A stretch of 64,000 nucleotides of DNA from contig JAZKFV010000006.1 of NCBI GenBank assembly GCA_040386195.1, positions 1 to 64,000 of the forward strand. The letters are read 5' to 3'. This DNA is from JAJTCH01 sp040386195 (GTDB lineage Bacteria > Pseudomonadota > Alphaproteobacteria > Rickettsiales > UBA1997). Shown one piece after another: positions 8,683 to 18,205 of this stretch. Every line of letters begins with the position of its first letter. Within the stretch, counting starts at the first letter, position 1. The notes under the pieces are model-generated. The model was not told where the DNA came from, did not search any database, and worked only from the letters and a program-made list of their open reading frames with translations. The position numbers were made by a program, and so were the translations under genes.

Positions 8683-8767
8683 TTGTCATCCTGAGCGTAG
8701 CGAAGGATCTCTTGAGACGGGAACCGAACTTATATCACGAGATCCTTCGCTACGCTCAGGATGACAA
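8683..8767. repeat. Palindromic repeat element (29-bp perfect arms)
   Basis: TTGTCATCCTGAGCGTAGCG at 8683 continues AAGGATCTC to 8711 and is matched in reverse complement at 8739-8767, with a 27-bp spacer. It lies 6 bp after the rlmI stop and could form a strong hairpin in that transcript. Same family as 7330-7430 and 19345-19412. Confidence 0.92.
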
Positions 8768-8813
8768 TGATTATAGGATTACAGTTAAACATAAAATTAA
8801 TTTAAATTAAAAA

Positions 8814-9764
8814 ATGACGAAAAAAATTTTAGTAACCGGCGCGATTGGACAAATTGGTTCGGAATTGGTTTTGGCTTTAAGAGAAAAGTTTGGCAATGAA
8901 AATGTTGTGGCTTCGGATTTGCGTGAGCCGGCGAATGTTCAAGATTTTCAACCGTTTGAAATTCTGGATGTTTTGGACAAAAGAGGTTTAGAAAATGTTG
9001 TTAAAAAACATAATATTGAAGTGATTTATCATTTAGCGGCGATCCTTTCTGCGGCTGGCGAGAAGAACCCGCATCTTTGTTGGGATGTGAATATGAATGG
9101 GCTTTATAATGTTTTGGAAGTTGCCAGAGAGATGAATTTAAAACAAATTATTTGCCCAAGTTCAATCGCCGTTTTTGGCCCGGAAACTCCACGCCAAAAC
9201 ACTCCGCAAGAAACTATTATTTTGCCCAAAACTATGTATGGCCTAACTAAAGCGGCGGGTGAATTATTGTGCGAATATTATGTTGCCAAATTTGGCGTTG
9301 ATGTGCGCGGTATTCGTTATCCTGGTTTGATTAGCTATAAAACTCTTCCAGGTGGCGGCACAACTGACTATGCGGTGGAGATTTTTTATGAGGCAATTAA
9401 AAATAAAAAATACACCTGCTTTTTGGAAGAAAATACAATTTTGCCAATGATGTATATGCCTGATGCAATTCGTGGAACTATTGATTTAGCGGATGCTGAT
9501 TTCAAAACTTTAAAACATCATTGCAATTTTAATTTTGCGGGAATGAGTTTTTCTTGCGCAGAAATTGCGGCGGAAATTAAAAAACATATTCCGGAATTTA
9601 CGATTGAATATAAACCAGATTTTCGTCAAAACATCGCCAATTCTTGGCCACAGTCGATTGATGATTCTTCATCTAAGCAAGAATGGAATTGGAAACCTCA
9701 ATATGATTTAGCCAGAATGACGGCGGATATGATTGAAAAGCTTAGAGCAAAATTATCAATTTAA
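8814..9764 (+). CDS. tdh: L-threonine 3-dehydrogenase, SDR type
   Basis: This 316-residue NAD-dependent extended SDR/epimerase-like enzyme oxidises L-threonine to 2-amino-3-ketobutyrate. The N-terminal dinucleotide site is TGAIGQIGSEL, the catalytic Ser is in ICPSSIAVFGP, and the YxxxK pair is in TMYGLTKAAGE. The segment RYPGLISYKTLPGGGTTDYA is typical of the short-chain TDH family (as in mammals and Flavobacterium) rather than zinc-dependent TDH. kbl, which encodes the next step, lies downstream in the same direction, separated by a PfkB kinase gene and a small ORF. The kinase gene starts 15 bp after this stop. Confidence 0.88.
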   Translation: MTKKILVTGAIGQIGSELVLALREKFGNENVVASDLREPANVQDFQPFEILDVLDKRGLENVVKKHNIEVIYHLAAILSAAGEKNPHLCWDVNMNGLYNVLEVAREMNLKQIICPSSIAVFGPETPRQNTPQETIILPKTMYGLTKAAGELLCEYYVAKFGVDVRGIRYPGLISYKTLPGGGTTDYAVEIFYEAIKNKKYTCFLEENTILPMMYMPDAIRGTIDLADADFKTLKHHCNFNFAGMSFSCAEIAAEIKKHIPEFTIEYKPDFRQNIANSWPQSIDDSSSKQEWNWKPQYDLARMTADMIEKLRAKLSI

Positions 9765-9779
9765 GATCGATAAAATTCT

Positions 9780-11009
9780 ATGCTTAAGCTTGTAACTTTT
9801 GATATGCCAACTCTGGATAGAATTGCTTTGAGTCAGGATTCTTTGCGAGAGCTTGTTGGGCGGTTGAATGTTGAGGATCAAAATAAGATTCTGGAAAAAT
9901 ATAATGAAATTATTCTTTTCTTGCGGAAAGAATTAAAAGCTCAGCCCGGTCAAACTGTAGCTCCGGATCATCATCAAATGGAAAAATTATCTGAATTAAC
10001 TCATGAGCTGCATACACTTTTCCCAGATGCTTTAATTGTTGCAGCAGGTGGTAATGGGTTTAATAAATTGCATCACATGATTGAGTTGCTTGAACCCGAA
10101 GCGCATTTGGTGGGTTATGTTGGTAGTGATGAAAATGGTACAATATTAATTAAGTGTGCAGAAAAATCTGGTTTTAAAACTGACCATATTGCAATCAAAT
10201 CTTCTTCATCTAAAGCATCGTCAATTTTTTTATTATCCGCAGACGAATCGCTAGACAAATCCCCAGATAAAGTTTGTGTTCGAGATACCAGATTCAAATT
10301 TGAACAAAATTTTTATAATTCAATCTTTGTAGATCCAGCAATAATTGATCTGATAAAAAGTGCCCATTTCATTGATTTTAGTCATCGTGCAATAAACATA
10401 TCTGATGAGATGATGGAAAATCTTTTGCGAATAATTGGTGAACAAACAATAGTTTCTTACACCCCACCAGCTCAGCAATCTGATCTTTCTCAATCAACAA
10501 TAAAATTTTTGCAAAGAGTCGATTTGTTAACTTTAAATTTTGAAGAGGCGCAAAATTTATTTGGTGGTGAATGGTTGGGGTTTGATAAATGCCCGCCAGA
10601 TTATATCGCAAGAATTCGTCAGCAATATATCACCAAACCAAATCAATTAATTGTTGTAACTGATGGCGCCAATGGAGTGTTTATTGTTGGGCAAGATCAT
10701 GCCAGAAAATATGATATTCCACGATTAAACGGCAGAATTGAAAACACGGTTGGAGCCGGAGATAGCTTTGCGGGAATCTTTATGGCGCTTTATATAAAAC
10801 AGCTTGAAGATAAAAAACCAATTGATGATGCTTTTCTGGAAGGTGCGGTTGAAAAAGCGGCGCGAGTTGCTGCGGCAGTGGTTCAACAGCCAGCTGCTCA
10901 GCTTGAAAAAGATTTGATTCGTGCTGCTATTAATAATAATATTCCAACTCGTGGCATTGTTAGCAATGCGCCAGAAAATCAAAATGCTCAACAAAGTTTA
11001 TCTTTATGA
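9780..11009 (+). CDS. PfkB-family carbohydrate/nucleoside kinase
   Basis: This 409-residue protein has the PfkB/ribokinase fold. The N-terminal half contains AAGGNGFNKLHH (substrate-binding GG motif, around 90) and VGYVGSDENG. The C-terminal half carries NTVGAGDSFAGIF, the PfkB signature with the catalytic Asp of GAGD. The family phosphorylates sugars, adenosine or similar hydroxyls with ATP; the substrate cannot be read here. About 80 extra residues precede the kinase core. It lies between tdh and kbl, 15 bp after tdh, and overlaps the next small ORF by 4 bp (ATGA), so translation is probably coupled. Confidence 0.85.
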   Translation: MLKLVTFDMPTLDRIALSQDSLRELVGRLNVEDQNKILEKYNEIILFLRKELKAQPGQTVAPDHHQMEKLSELTHELHTLFPDALIVAAGGNGFNKLHHMIELLEPEAHLVGYVGSDENGTILIKCAEKSGFKTDHIAIKSSSSKASSIFLLSADESLDKSPDKVCVRDTRFKFEQNFYNSIFVDPAIIDLIKSAHFIDFSHRAINISDEMMENLLRIIGEQTIVSYTPPAQQSDLSQSTIKFLQRVDLLTLNFEEAQNLFGGEWLGFDKCPPDYIARIRQQYITKPNQLIVVTDGANGVFIVGQDHARKYDIPRLNGRIENTVGAGDSFAGIFMALYIKQLEDKKPIDDAFLEGAVEKAARVAAAVVQQPAAQLEKDLIRAAINNNIPTRGIVSNAPENQNAQQSLSL

Positions 11010-11230
11010 TTCTAGAAAAAATAAAATTACAAAATAATGTCTATTTTATAAGAATGAAAAAAGGTAATAATTATTACTGGCATTATGTTAATGTGGCAAA
11101 AAATAAAGAGCCGTTATTAAAAAATATCCAAGCGCAAGAAATTAATATCGCTGATTTTGGCGATATTTTGGAATCAGGTTGGGGCGTTTCTCCGTCTGAA
11201 GAAATTAAACAAAAATATTTTCACAATTAA
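11006..11230 (+). CDS. Small protein of unknown function
   Basis: This 74-residue protein overlaps the kinase stop codon by 4 bp (ATGA) and ends 12 bp before kbl, so it is almost certainly translated in the tdh-to-kbl operon. It is soluble, with an aromatic-rich N-terminal half (VYFIRMKKGNNYYWHYVNV) and an acidic C-terminal half (DFGDILESGWG). I do not recognise it. Confidence 0.6.
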   Translation: MILEKIKLQNNVYFIRMKKGNNYYWHYVNVAKNKEPLLKNIQAQEINIADFGDILESGWGVSPSEEIKQKYFHN

Positions 11231-11242
11231 TTTTAAAATAAA

Positions 11243-12454
11243 ATGATCAAGCAAGAATTTTTAAATAATATCGCTAATGAGCTAGAAGAATTAAAGGTTG
11301 GAGGGCTTTATAAATCTGAATATGCAATTACTTCTTCGCAATCTGCGGAGGTGGAAATTATTGATAAATCTGGTCAAAAAAAATCAGTGATTAATTTGTG
11401 TGCCAATAATTACTTAGGGCTCGCCAATAATATGCATTTGCGTGAAGTGGCAAAAAAGGCGATTGATAAATATGGCTTTGGAACGGCTTCGGTGCGCTTT
11501 ATTTGCGGCACGATGGATATCAATCAGGAGTTTGAAAAAAAGATGGCGGAGTTTTTGGGTTATGAAGATGTGATAACTTATAGCTCTTGTTTTGCGGCGA
11601 ATAATGGAGTTTTTGCAGCATTGTTTGAGGATAAAGATGCGATCATTTCGGCGGATTTAAATCATGCTAGTTTGATTGATGGAATTAGACTCTGCAAGGC
11701 GCAACGATTCTTCTATAAATTTGATGATATGGCGGATTTGGAAGAAAAAATTAAAGCCGCAGTTCCAACTTCAAGAACTAGAATCATCGTTACCGACGGC
11801 GTGTTTTCAATGGATGGTGATATTGCTAAGCTGCAAGAAATTTGTGATTTAGCTGAAAAATATAATTGTTTGGTAATGGTTGATGACTCACACGCTACCG
11901 GATTTATTGGTGAAAATGGTCGTGGAACAATTGAACTTTGCGATGTAATCAAACGCGTTGATATTTTATCAAGCACTTTGGGCAAAGCTTTGGGCGGCGC
12001 TGGCGGCGGTTTTATTGCTTCCAAAAAAGAAATCATCGACAAACTCAGAAACAAAAGCCGACCATATTTATTTTCTAACAACGCCATTCCGGCTGTTGCA
12101 GCTGTGGCTTTGGAGATTCTGAATATGCTTAAAACTTCCAAAGATTTAATCGCCAAACTTGCTGATAATACTAAATATTTTAGAAGCAAAATGGTGGAAG
12201 CTGGTTTTGATATCAGAAAAGGAATTCACCCAGTTGCGCCAGTAATGCTCTACGACGCCAAACTTGCGGCAGCAATTGCCAAAGATTTAATTGAAGAAGA
12301 GGGAATTTATGTTGTCGCTTTTTCATTTCCGGTTGTGCCGAAAAACGAAGCGCGAATCAGAGTGCAAATTTCTGCCGCTCATTCAAAGGATCATCTTGAT
12401 AAAGCAATTGCTGCTTTCATCAAAATTGGTCGCAAACATCAGGTGATTAAATAA
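11243..12454 (+). CDS. kbl: Glycine C-acetyltransferase (2-amino-3-ketobutyrate CoA ligase)
   Basis: This 403-residue PLP enzyme of the alpha-oxoamine synthase family cleaves 2-amino-3-ketobutyrate with CoA to glycine and acetyl-CoA. Visible landmarks are INLCANNYLGLANN near the N-terminus, FGTASVRFICGT, the cofactor-binding VDDSHATGFIG, and the PLP-lysine motif STLGKALGGAGGG (Lys near 245). Length is standard. With SDR-type tdh it forms the two-step threonine-to-glycine route, and the split glycine decarboxylase genes gcvPA/gcvPB elsewhere in the window could consume the glycine. Confidence 0.93.
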   Translation: MIKQEFLNNIANELEELKVGGLYKSEYAITSSQSAEVEIIDKSGQKKSVINLCANNYLGLANNMHLREVAKKAIDKYGFGTASVRFICGTMDINQEFEKKMAEFLGYEDVITYSSCFAANNGVFAALFEDKDAIISADLNHASLIDGIRLCKAQRFFYKFDDMADLEEKIKAAVPTSRTRIIVTDGVFSMDGDIAKLQEICDLAEKYNCLVMVDDSHATGFIGENGRGTIELCDVIKRVDILSSTLGKALGGAGGGFIASKKEIIDKLRNKSRPYLFSNNAIPAVAAVALEILNMLKTSKDLIAKLADNTKYFRSKMVEAGFDIRKGIHPVAPVMLYDAKLAAAIAKDLIEEEGIYVVAFSFPVVPKNEARIRVQISAAHSKDHLDKAIAAFIKIGRKHQVIK

Positions 12455-12685
12455 GGGTAATATTTTCTTATCCTTATTATCAAATTTTTATCACCAAACT
12501 TTCTTCATTTACCTCTCTTAAAAAATATCTATAAATTTTTCTAAATTAGATTTGTCAATATTATTATTGACAAATAATTAATGCTTAAATATTTCTGTCA
12601 GCTTCGTTTTTATTATTTTTTTAGATTCATTTGTTATGACAAAGACTGAGTGGCATTTTTTATTAACTAAATTGTAATAATTACT

Positions 12686-13138
12686 TTGAAAGAGCGCGTC
12701 GATAATTTTATAGAAAGCATATACAAGCTTAGAACTGTTGAAGGTGGATTAATGTTATTGAAGCATCACGCTCAAAACAATAATTCCGATGATCTGGATT
12801 CTCTGGATCAATCTTACAATATCATTTCTTCTACTAATCAGAAATTAATTAGCAGCATTAACAAATGTCTTGTGGCAAAAGATGTTGCTGCGATCAAAAA
12901 CTTTTCTTCCCAAATGGCAGAAATTTCCAAAAATATTTCTGATGTTGTGGAAATTATTAATCATGTTAAATCACAAAACATTCCGGGAAAATCAGAGATG
13001 GTTGAAATTCTGCAATTTTGTTCAGCTAATTTTTCTGTGGATCAATTTATTAATGTGTTTGTAGCAATTAATGGCAATGAATCAGAGTTGCGTCAACAAA
13101 TTATAGCTTTGGGGGATGTATGCGAAAACATTCTTTAG
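12686..13138 (+). CDS. Helical protein of unknown function coupled to the aminotransferase gene
   Basis: This 150-residue, mostly alpha-helical, soluble protein has no recognised family. The only in-frame early start is a TTG at 12686; no ribosome-binding site is visible. It contains amphipathic segments such as IKNFSSQMAEISKNISDVVE that could form a helical bundle. Its last 19 bases overlap the start of the aminotransferase gene, which implies translational coupling and possibly a partner role. Confidence 0.55.
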   Translation: MKERVDNFIESIYKLRTVEGGLMLLKHHAQNNNSDDLDSLDQSYNIISSTNQKLISSINKCLVAKDVAAIKNFSSQMAEISKNISDVVEIINHVKSQNIPGKSEMVEILQFCSANFSVDQFINVFVAINGNESELRQQIIALGDVCENIL

Positions 13139-14592
13139 AAGAACAATCAACGGCAGAACCAAAGAGAGTGCAGCATCACTTTGCTCAAAATATGGATAAG
13201 GTGATGAAATATATTGATTATGGTGCACATGAAGATTCTATAATTCTTGGCGCTTCCAATCCAATATTTCCACCACACGAGCTGATTCTTAGAGCGGCAA
13301 GTGCAGCTTTATTCGCTGGTGAAGATATTTATTCCGGCGAAAGAGAATCGCAGCAACGAGATGGTAATACTTTGCGTTATTATTCGTCGCGTTCAGGAAG
13401 AGGAATTAGGAAATTGCGAGAGGCTCTAAAGACATATTGTTTAGCACAAGGATTTCCCTCAGATTCTGAGTTTATGGTAACTGGATCAATTCAATCTGGA
13501 ATATTAGCTTCATTCTTTGATAAGGTTCTCGAAGAAGGTGATGCGGTTTTATTGACTACTCCTACATATGGTCCATTTTTTTCCATGCTTGATCGCAGGA
13601 AAATTAAAATCAAAATGACAGACTTAACAGCTGATACCAATTGGAAATTGACCCCAGCAATATTGGAAAAAATGTTAAGTGATTCATTAGAAGCGAAGGC
13701 ATTTTTATTTATCCATCCAGGAAATCCAATGGGCGAGGTTTATTCTCGTGAAGAATTAGAAGCCATAGCTCAAGTTTTTGTAGCGCATAATGAATGGCGT
13801 AAGCAAAATGGTCGGGAACCTCTGATTGTTTTTGCCGATGAGGTAGCAAAAAATATTACCTTTGATAAAGATAAAAAATTCACCAGCATTGGATCAATAG
13901 TTGGCATGGAAGATTTTACTTTAACTGCTTGGTCACTATCTAAAGACCAAAGCCCGGGTTTGGGCGTTGCAATTGGTATTGGCCCGAAAGCAATAATAGA
14001 ACAGGTTAGAAATGAAGATACTGGCCCGGCATTTGCAATGCAAGTTGGTGCGGTACAGATGTTTGAATTAGCAAATAAAGAGGCAATGGATAAACATTAT
14101 GCAGAAGCAAGCGCAATTTATGTGTCTAATATAAATTTAGTTCAAGGTTTATTAGAAAATCTTGATTCAACATTAAGACGGCAAGTTAGAGATATAAAGC
14201 CAGAGCAGAAATTAGTTGGATATGATCAGGCTCCAGATGGTGGTTTTCAATTTGTATTTAATGCTAAAGGACTTTTAGGAGCAAAATTTCCCGATAATTA
14301 TATGCATATTCCAAATTTGGAACAAAGACGTATTAAAAGCAGTCTTGATCTTGCTTGGTACTTAAGAGAAACTGCAAAAGTTGAATTTATACCTGGAGAA
14401 GGTTTTGGTTTTGAAGGAGAAGAAATGGTTTTTCGTATGACGATAGGTAAGCGCCCAGAGCAGTTGCAAGAAGCATTCAATAGAGTAAGTGACCATCTTT
14501 TAATATTATCAATGGAACCGCAGTTTATATTTCAAATTGGAGAATCTTCAAATCTAAATACGAATCTCATAAAATCTCATGGAATCTCATGA
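13120..14592 (+). CDS. Divergent fold-type I PLP-dependent aminotransferase
   Basis: This 490-residue protein has class I/II aminotransferase landmarks. RYYSSRSGRGIRKLREALK corresponds to the Y..xxG..xLR region, TGSIQSG to the cofactor-phosphate loop, and HPGNPMGEVYSREEL to the usual NPxNPTG. FADEVAKNITF holds the PLP-ring Asp, and AWSLSKDQSPGLGVAIG the Schiff-base Lys. A substrate-binding Arg is likely in MVFRMTIG. The NPTG motif is altered and the protein is about 90 residues longer than standard, with extra N- and C-terminal segments. The substrate is unknown. It is preceded and overlapped by an unknown helical protein. Its 3' end carries short AATCTCAT repeats. Confidence 0.8.
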   Translation: MRKHSLEEQSTAEPKRVQHHFAQNMDKVMKYIDYGAHEDSIILGASNPIFPPHELILRAASAALFAGEDIYSGERESQQRDGNTLRYYSSRSGRGIRKLREALKTYCLAQGFPSDSEFMVTGSIQSGILASFFDKVLEEGDAVLLTTPTYGPFFSMLDRRKIKIKMTDLTADTNWKLTPAILEKMLSDSLEAKAFLFIHPGNPMGEVYSREELEAIAQVFVAHNEWRKQNGREPLIVFADEVAKNITFDKDKKFTSIGSIVGMEDFTLTAWSLSKDQSPGLGVAIGIGPKAIIEQVRNEDTGPAFAMQVGAVQMFELANKEAMDKHYAEASAIYVSNINLVQGLLENLDSTLRRQVRDIKPEQKLVGYDQAPDGGFQFVFNAKGLLGAKFPDNYMHIPNLEQRRIKSSLDLAWYLRETAKVEFIPGEGFGFEGEEMVFRMTIGKRPEQLQEAFNRVSDHLLILSMEPQFIFQIGESSNLNTNLIKSHGIS

Positions 14593-14617
14593 GAAATAAT
14601 ATTTTCAGCTAAAAAAT

Positions 14618-15397
14618 TTAAATTAAATGTTTTTTAGTAGGGAATTTTTTACTTCTAACTTCATCACAAAACTCTGTGACAGCTTTGTCAATTTCGTTTG
14701 CTAAATTGGCATAATTTTTGACAAAGCGTGGCTTGAATTCTTGGTTTAAGCCAAGCACATCATCAATTACCAAAACTTGCCCGGAGCAATCAACAGAGGC
14801 GCCGATACCAATTGTGGGAATTGAAATTGATTTGGTAATTTGGCTAGCAAGTGCAGCTGGCACTCCTTCAATTACGGTTGCAAATGCGCCGGCTTTTTCT
14901 AAATCAATTGCAATTTGGAGAATTTCTTTGGCAGAATTTTCATCCCTGCCTTGATATTTATAACCGCCCATTTCAATAACTTTTTGGGGCAATAACCCGA
15001 TGTGCCCCATCACCGGAATGCCTTGATCAACTAGGAATTTGACGGTTGTGATCGTCTCTTTAGAAGTTTCAATTTTCACCGCATCACAACCAGTTTCATT
15101 GATAATTTTTTGTGCTGTTTCCAAGGCTTGTGTGGGTGATTTTTCAAAAGATCCGTAAGGAATATCAACCACAATCAAAGCCCTTGATGCTGCTTTAACA
15201 ACTGCTTTGCCGTGATTTATCATCATCTCAACACTAACCCCCAAAGTATTTTCCATCCCATAAATCGCCATTCCTAGAGAGTCGCCAACTAAAATCATAT
15301 CACAATGTTTATCCAAAATTTTGGCAATTGGATAAGTATAAGCAGTTAAGCAGGTGATGGGAGTTTTTTGGTTTTGGAAGTTTTTTATTTTTGACAT
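14618..15397 (-). CDS. panB: 3-methyl-2-oxobutanoate hydroxymethyltransferase
   Basis: Converts 2-oxoisovalerate to ketopantoate using 5,10-methylene-THF, the first committed step to pantothenate and CoA. The 259-residue protein shows ITCLTAYTYPIAKILD, the Mg-binding ILVGDSLGMA, GYKYQGRD and VIEGVPAALASQIT, all typical of PanB. The start is the ATG at 15397; a TTG two codons upstream is less likely. It is the last gene of the minus-strand murG-RodZ-asmA-panB run, 15 bp after asmA. panC and panD are not in the window. ilvD, which supplies its substrate, is at 42239. Confidence 0.92.
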   Translation of the reverse strand: MSKIKNFQNQKTPITCLTAYTYPIAKILDKHCDMILVGDSLGMAIYGMENTLGVSVEMMINHGKAVVKAASRALIVVDIPYGSFEKSPTQALETAQKIINETGCDAVKIETSKETITTVKFLVDQGIPVMGHIGLLPQKVIEMGGYKYQGRDENSAKEILQIAIDLEKAGAFATVIEGVPAALASQITKSISIPTIGIGASVDCSGQVLVIDDVLGLNQEFKPRFVKNYANLANEIDKAVTEFCDEVRSKKFPTKKHLI

Positions 15398-15412
15398 AAT
15401 CAATTAATTTTT

Positions 15413-18205
15413 TTAAGGAGTTGGGATGGCTAATCGTTGTTTTAAATATTGATCAATTTGACCAAGGTTATTGTTTTTTTCTATCGCTCCGGCTTTGCCT
15501 TTAAAATTAACTGCGATATTGATTGGAACTTGGTTTTGTCTGGTTCCGGAGATGAAAATGAAATTGGCGTTGGCGTCTAAATTTTGGTTAGTAGCATCAA
15601 ACTCGCCGGAAATAACGCCGTTAATTCCAAGGCTGCTGGCTTTGATGCTGAATTGATCAGGATTGTTTTTTTTGATCGCAAAAGCGCCGGAAACATCTTT
15701 GAAAATACTTACCGTTTCGGAATTATATAAAATATTTTCAGGCTTGCTTAATTCTTCCTGATATTTTTTTAGCTGCGCCATTTTAACCGCCAAATCATAA
15801 ACCCCAAAACCTTTGATCGCAATATTGGCGCCAATAAATTGACCGTTAGCATCTAAGTTTTTTAAAAATTCAGTTTTGTTTTCAGCGCTTGAATTTAAAA
15901 CCGCAGAAAAATTAGAAATGCCGGAAATATTTTTGATGTTCAGTAAATCATCTAAAATTTTACCGCTATCAACCCCAATTAATTCAAGGCTGCCATTGAT
16001 AGTTTTGCTATTTTTTAAAACCATCGAGCCTTTGTATTTGACTTCGCCTTGATAGGTTTTGAGATTAAAATTATCAAAATTGACAATGCCGTTTTTAATT
16101 TTTCCGGCAATTTTAACATTATTTGCCTGCCAAGAATCAATCAGTAAATTTTGAATATTAATCGCAATATTGCCGCTAAATTCGTCAAGAGCGGGCAGGT
16201 CAAAAAATAAATCATTCAAATTTTTATCGGCAGATTTTAACTGGCTTTGATATTGAAAATTATTGGCGCTTAAATCGATATTAATTTTGGGGCTGTTATT
16301 GCTAATATCAAATTCAATACCACCTTTTAAATCAAGGTTGGCGGATGAAAAATTAAGATCAGAAAATTTTAAATAACCTTGCCCAAATTTTATTTTCAAA
16401 CCTTGATTATTGAAATTTTCATTATGATAAACCAGCTGATCAAATGATAAGGAAATATCACGCTTGGCGTCAATAGTGCCAAGCCAGAGCAGTTTTTTTA
16501 GCAGAGAGCCGCGCGATAAATAAGGGCTTGGTTTATCATCAAAATAATCGTCATAGTTAAAATAATTGATGCGCAAATTAATATTGGCGTTGGAAATGCC
16601 GGTTGAATCGTCAATTTTCAAATCGCCAGTTACAATATTTTTATTATCGTTAATCGCCAAATTGAAATTGGTTAAAACATTGAAACTGGGCAGAATTAGT
16701 AAATCGGATTTTAAATTATAATTATTGAGAATTTTTGGTTTAAGATTTTTAGTATCAAATCCCAGCCAAGACAAAGATTTTTGTAAATCTTGCCCAACAA
16801 TTTCCACCTTGCCGATAAATTTGGGAATATCATTATCGCGTTCTAAAACGCCTTCCACCTTGAGCAAAGCTGATCCGGGAATTTCTACCGATAAAGGTTG
16901 GAGCAATAAATTATTGTTAGTGGTGATAAAATTGAGGCTAATATTGTGCAAATCATTTTCATAATATTTGGCAAGTTTAATTTTAATTTTAGCGCCAAAA
17001 TCCAGATTATTAAAAAACGGATTAGCGCTGTTTGTTTTGATGGGTTTTTCTAAAAAATAAGTTTTGTTTTCATCATTTGAAATGATTGGCTGGGCGAGAA
17101 AATTTTGAATAATTTCATTTTCAAAATTAACCAAATTAGAGCTGTTATTCAAAGCGCCGGAAAACCACACGCTGTCAATATCAATATTATTAAAATCAAA
17201 ATTAGCGCTAATTTCCGGTTTGGCTCTAACAAAATTAGCCAAAATATTGCCGCTTCCTTCCATCAAAGCAGATTTGATGGCAATATTTTCAATGTCGATT
17301 ACTCCGGCTTTATTTTCAATTTGAGCGCTAATTTTAATTGGTTCGGTTGAATTTATTTTGCGATAAAGCAAATTATTTTTTGAAACATATTTGCTCAAAA
17401 AGGCTTTCAAATCAATGATCTGCGCCTCAACTTTGCCGCTGAAATTAGATCTAATTAAATCGTCAATATTAGAATCAGAAAATTTGCCGCTTAAAGATAA
17501 ATTTAAAATTGCTGATTGAATAATGAGTGATGATTCTTCTTTATTTTTGGCATTAGCAACCAATAAAAAACTGGTTGGCTCGCCATCTGATAAAAACCCG
17601 CCTTCAACGCGAAAAATTTGTTTTTTTAAATCATTTTTGAGAGAAAAATTAATGCTACGAAATTCCAAAGCGACTTCGTTTTCAGTATTGTGGCGCACAA
17701 AAGAACCATTTTTGCATTGAATTGATTTAATATTTTGAAAGTTAAAAGTTGTGCCGTTATTGGTAAAATTAAAAATGTGATTCAAAATATTATCTTGAAC
17801 AACCTTGTCCGGCGCAGCTTTAGACTGTTCTTGTGTTTCGATTTTAGAAAAATATTTACTATCAATATTAGGGTTTTCAAAAACTAAACTGCCAATTTCA
17901 ATCTTGCCTTTAAGCAAAGAAAAGATATTCGGTTTGATGATTAAACGGTGAATATTGATGTCGCTGGAATAATGATCAGTAATTAATTTGGAAATGGTGG
18001 CGTTTTTTAAAGATATTTTTGGGATAGGCAGAAAGCTGATTTTTAATTTGCCTTGCGCTGAAAAATTGGCGCCAAGTTTTTGACTGATACTTTGTTCTAA
18101 CTTTGATTTGAGCGGCGCGGTGTTGATAAAAAAAGGTGCGGCAATTAGAAGTGCAACGAGCAAAACAAGATTGGCAATCGCAATTCGAATCAATGTTTTC
18201 TTCAT
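15413..18205 (-). CDS. AsmA-family envelope protein
   Basis: This 930-residue protein has an N-terminal signal anchor (MKKTLIRIAIANLVLLVALL). It continues into the AsmA N-terminal pattern (FFINTAPLKSKLEQSISQKLG, FSAQGKLKISFLPIPKISLKNATI). The long remainder is beta-strand-rich, and the C-terminal 250 residues have the AsmA repeat character (GSLELIGVDSGKILDDLL, FKDVSGAFAIKKN). AsmA-like proteins are bridge-shaped proteins of the inner membrane/periplasm that take part in phospholipid transport or outer-membrane assembly. It starts within the stop of the RodZ-like gene (TAATG) and is followed 15 bp later by panB. Confidence 0.85.
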   Translation of the reverse strand: MKKTLIRIAIANLVLLVALLIAAPFFINTAPLKSKLEQSISQKLGANFSAQGKLKISFLPIPKISLKNATISKLITDHYSSDINIHRLIIKPNIFSLLKGKIEIGSLVFENPNIDSKYFSKIETQEQSKAAPDKVVQDNILNHIFNFTNNGTTFNFQNIKSIQCKNGSFVRHNTENEVALEFRSINFSLKNDLKKQIFRVEGGFLSDGEPTSFLLVANAKNKEESSLIIQSAILNLSLSGKFSDSNIDDLIRSNFSGKVEAQIIDLKAFLSKYVSKNNLLYRKINSTEPIKISAQIENKAGVIDIENIAIKSALMEGSGNILANFVRAKPEISANFDFNNIDIDSVWFSGALNNSSNLVNFENEIIQNFLAQPIISNDENKTYFLEKPIKTNSANPFFNNLDFGAKIKIKLAKYYENDLHNISLNFITTNNNLLLQPLSVEIPGSALLKVEGVLERDNDIPKFIGKVEIVGQDLQKSLSWLGFDTKNLKPKILNNYNLKSDLLILPSFNVLTNFNLAINDNKNIVTGDLKIDDSTGISNANINLRINYFNYDDYFDDKPSPYLSRGSLLKKLLWLGTIDAKRDISLSFDQLVYHNENFNNQGLKIKFGQGYLKFSDLNFSSANLDLKGGIEFDISNNSPKINIDLSANNFQYQSQLKSADKNLNDLFFDLPALDEFSGNIAINIQNLLIDSWQANNVKIAGKIKNGIVNFDNFNLKTYQGEVKYKGSMVLKNSKTINGSLELIGVDSGKILDDLLNIKNISGISNFSAVLNSSAENKTEFLKNLDANGQFIGANIAIKGFGVYDLAVKMAQLKKYQEELSKPENILYNSETVSIFKDVSGAFAIKKNNPDQFSIKASSLGINGVISGEFDATNQNLDANANFIFISGTRQNQVPINIAVNFKGKAGAIEKNNNLGQIDQYLKQRLAIPTP

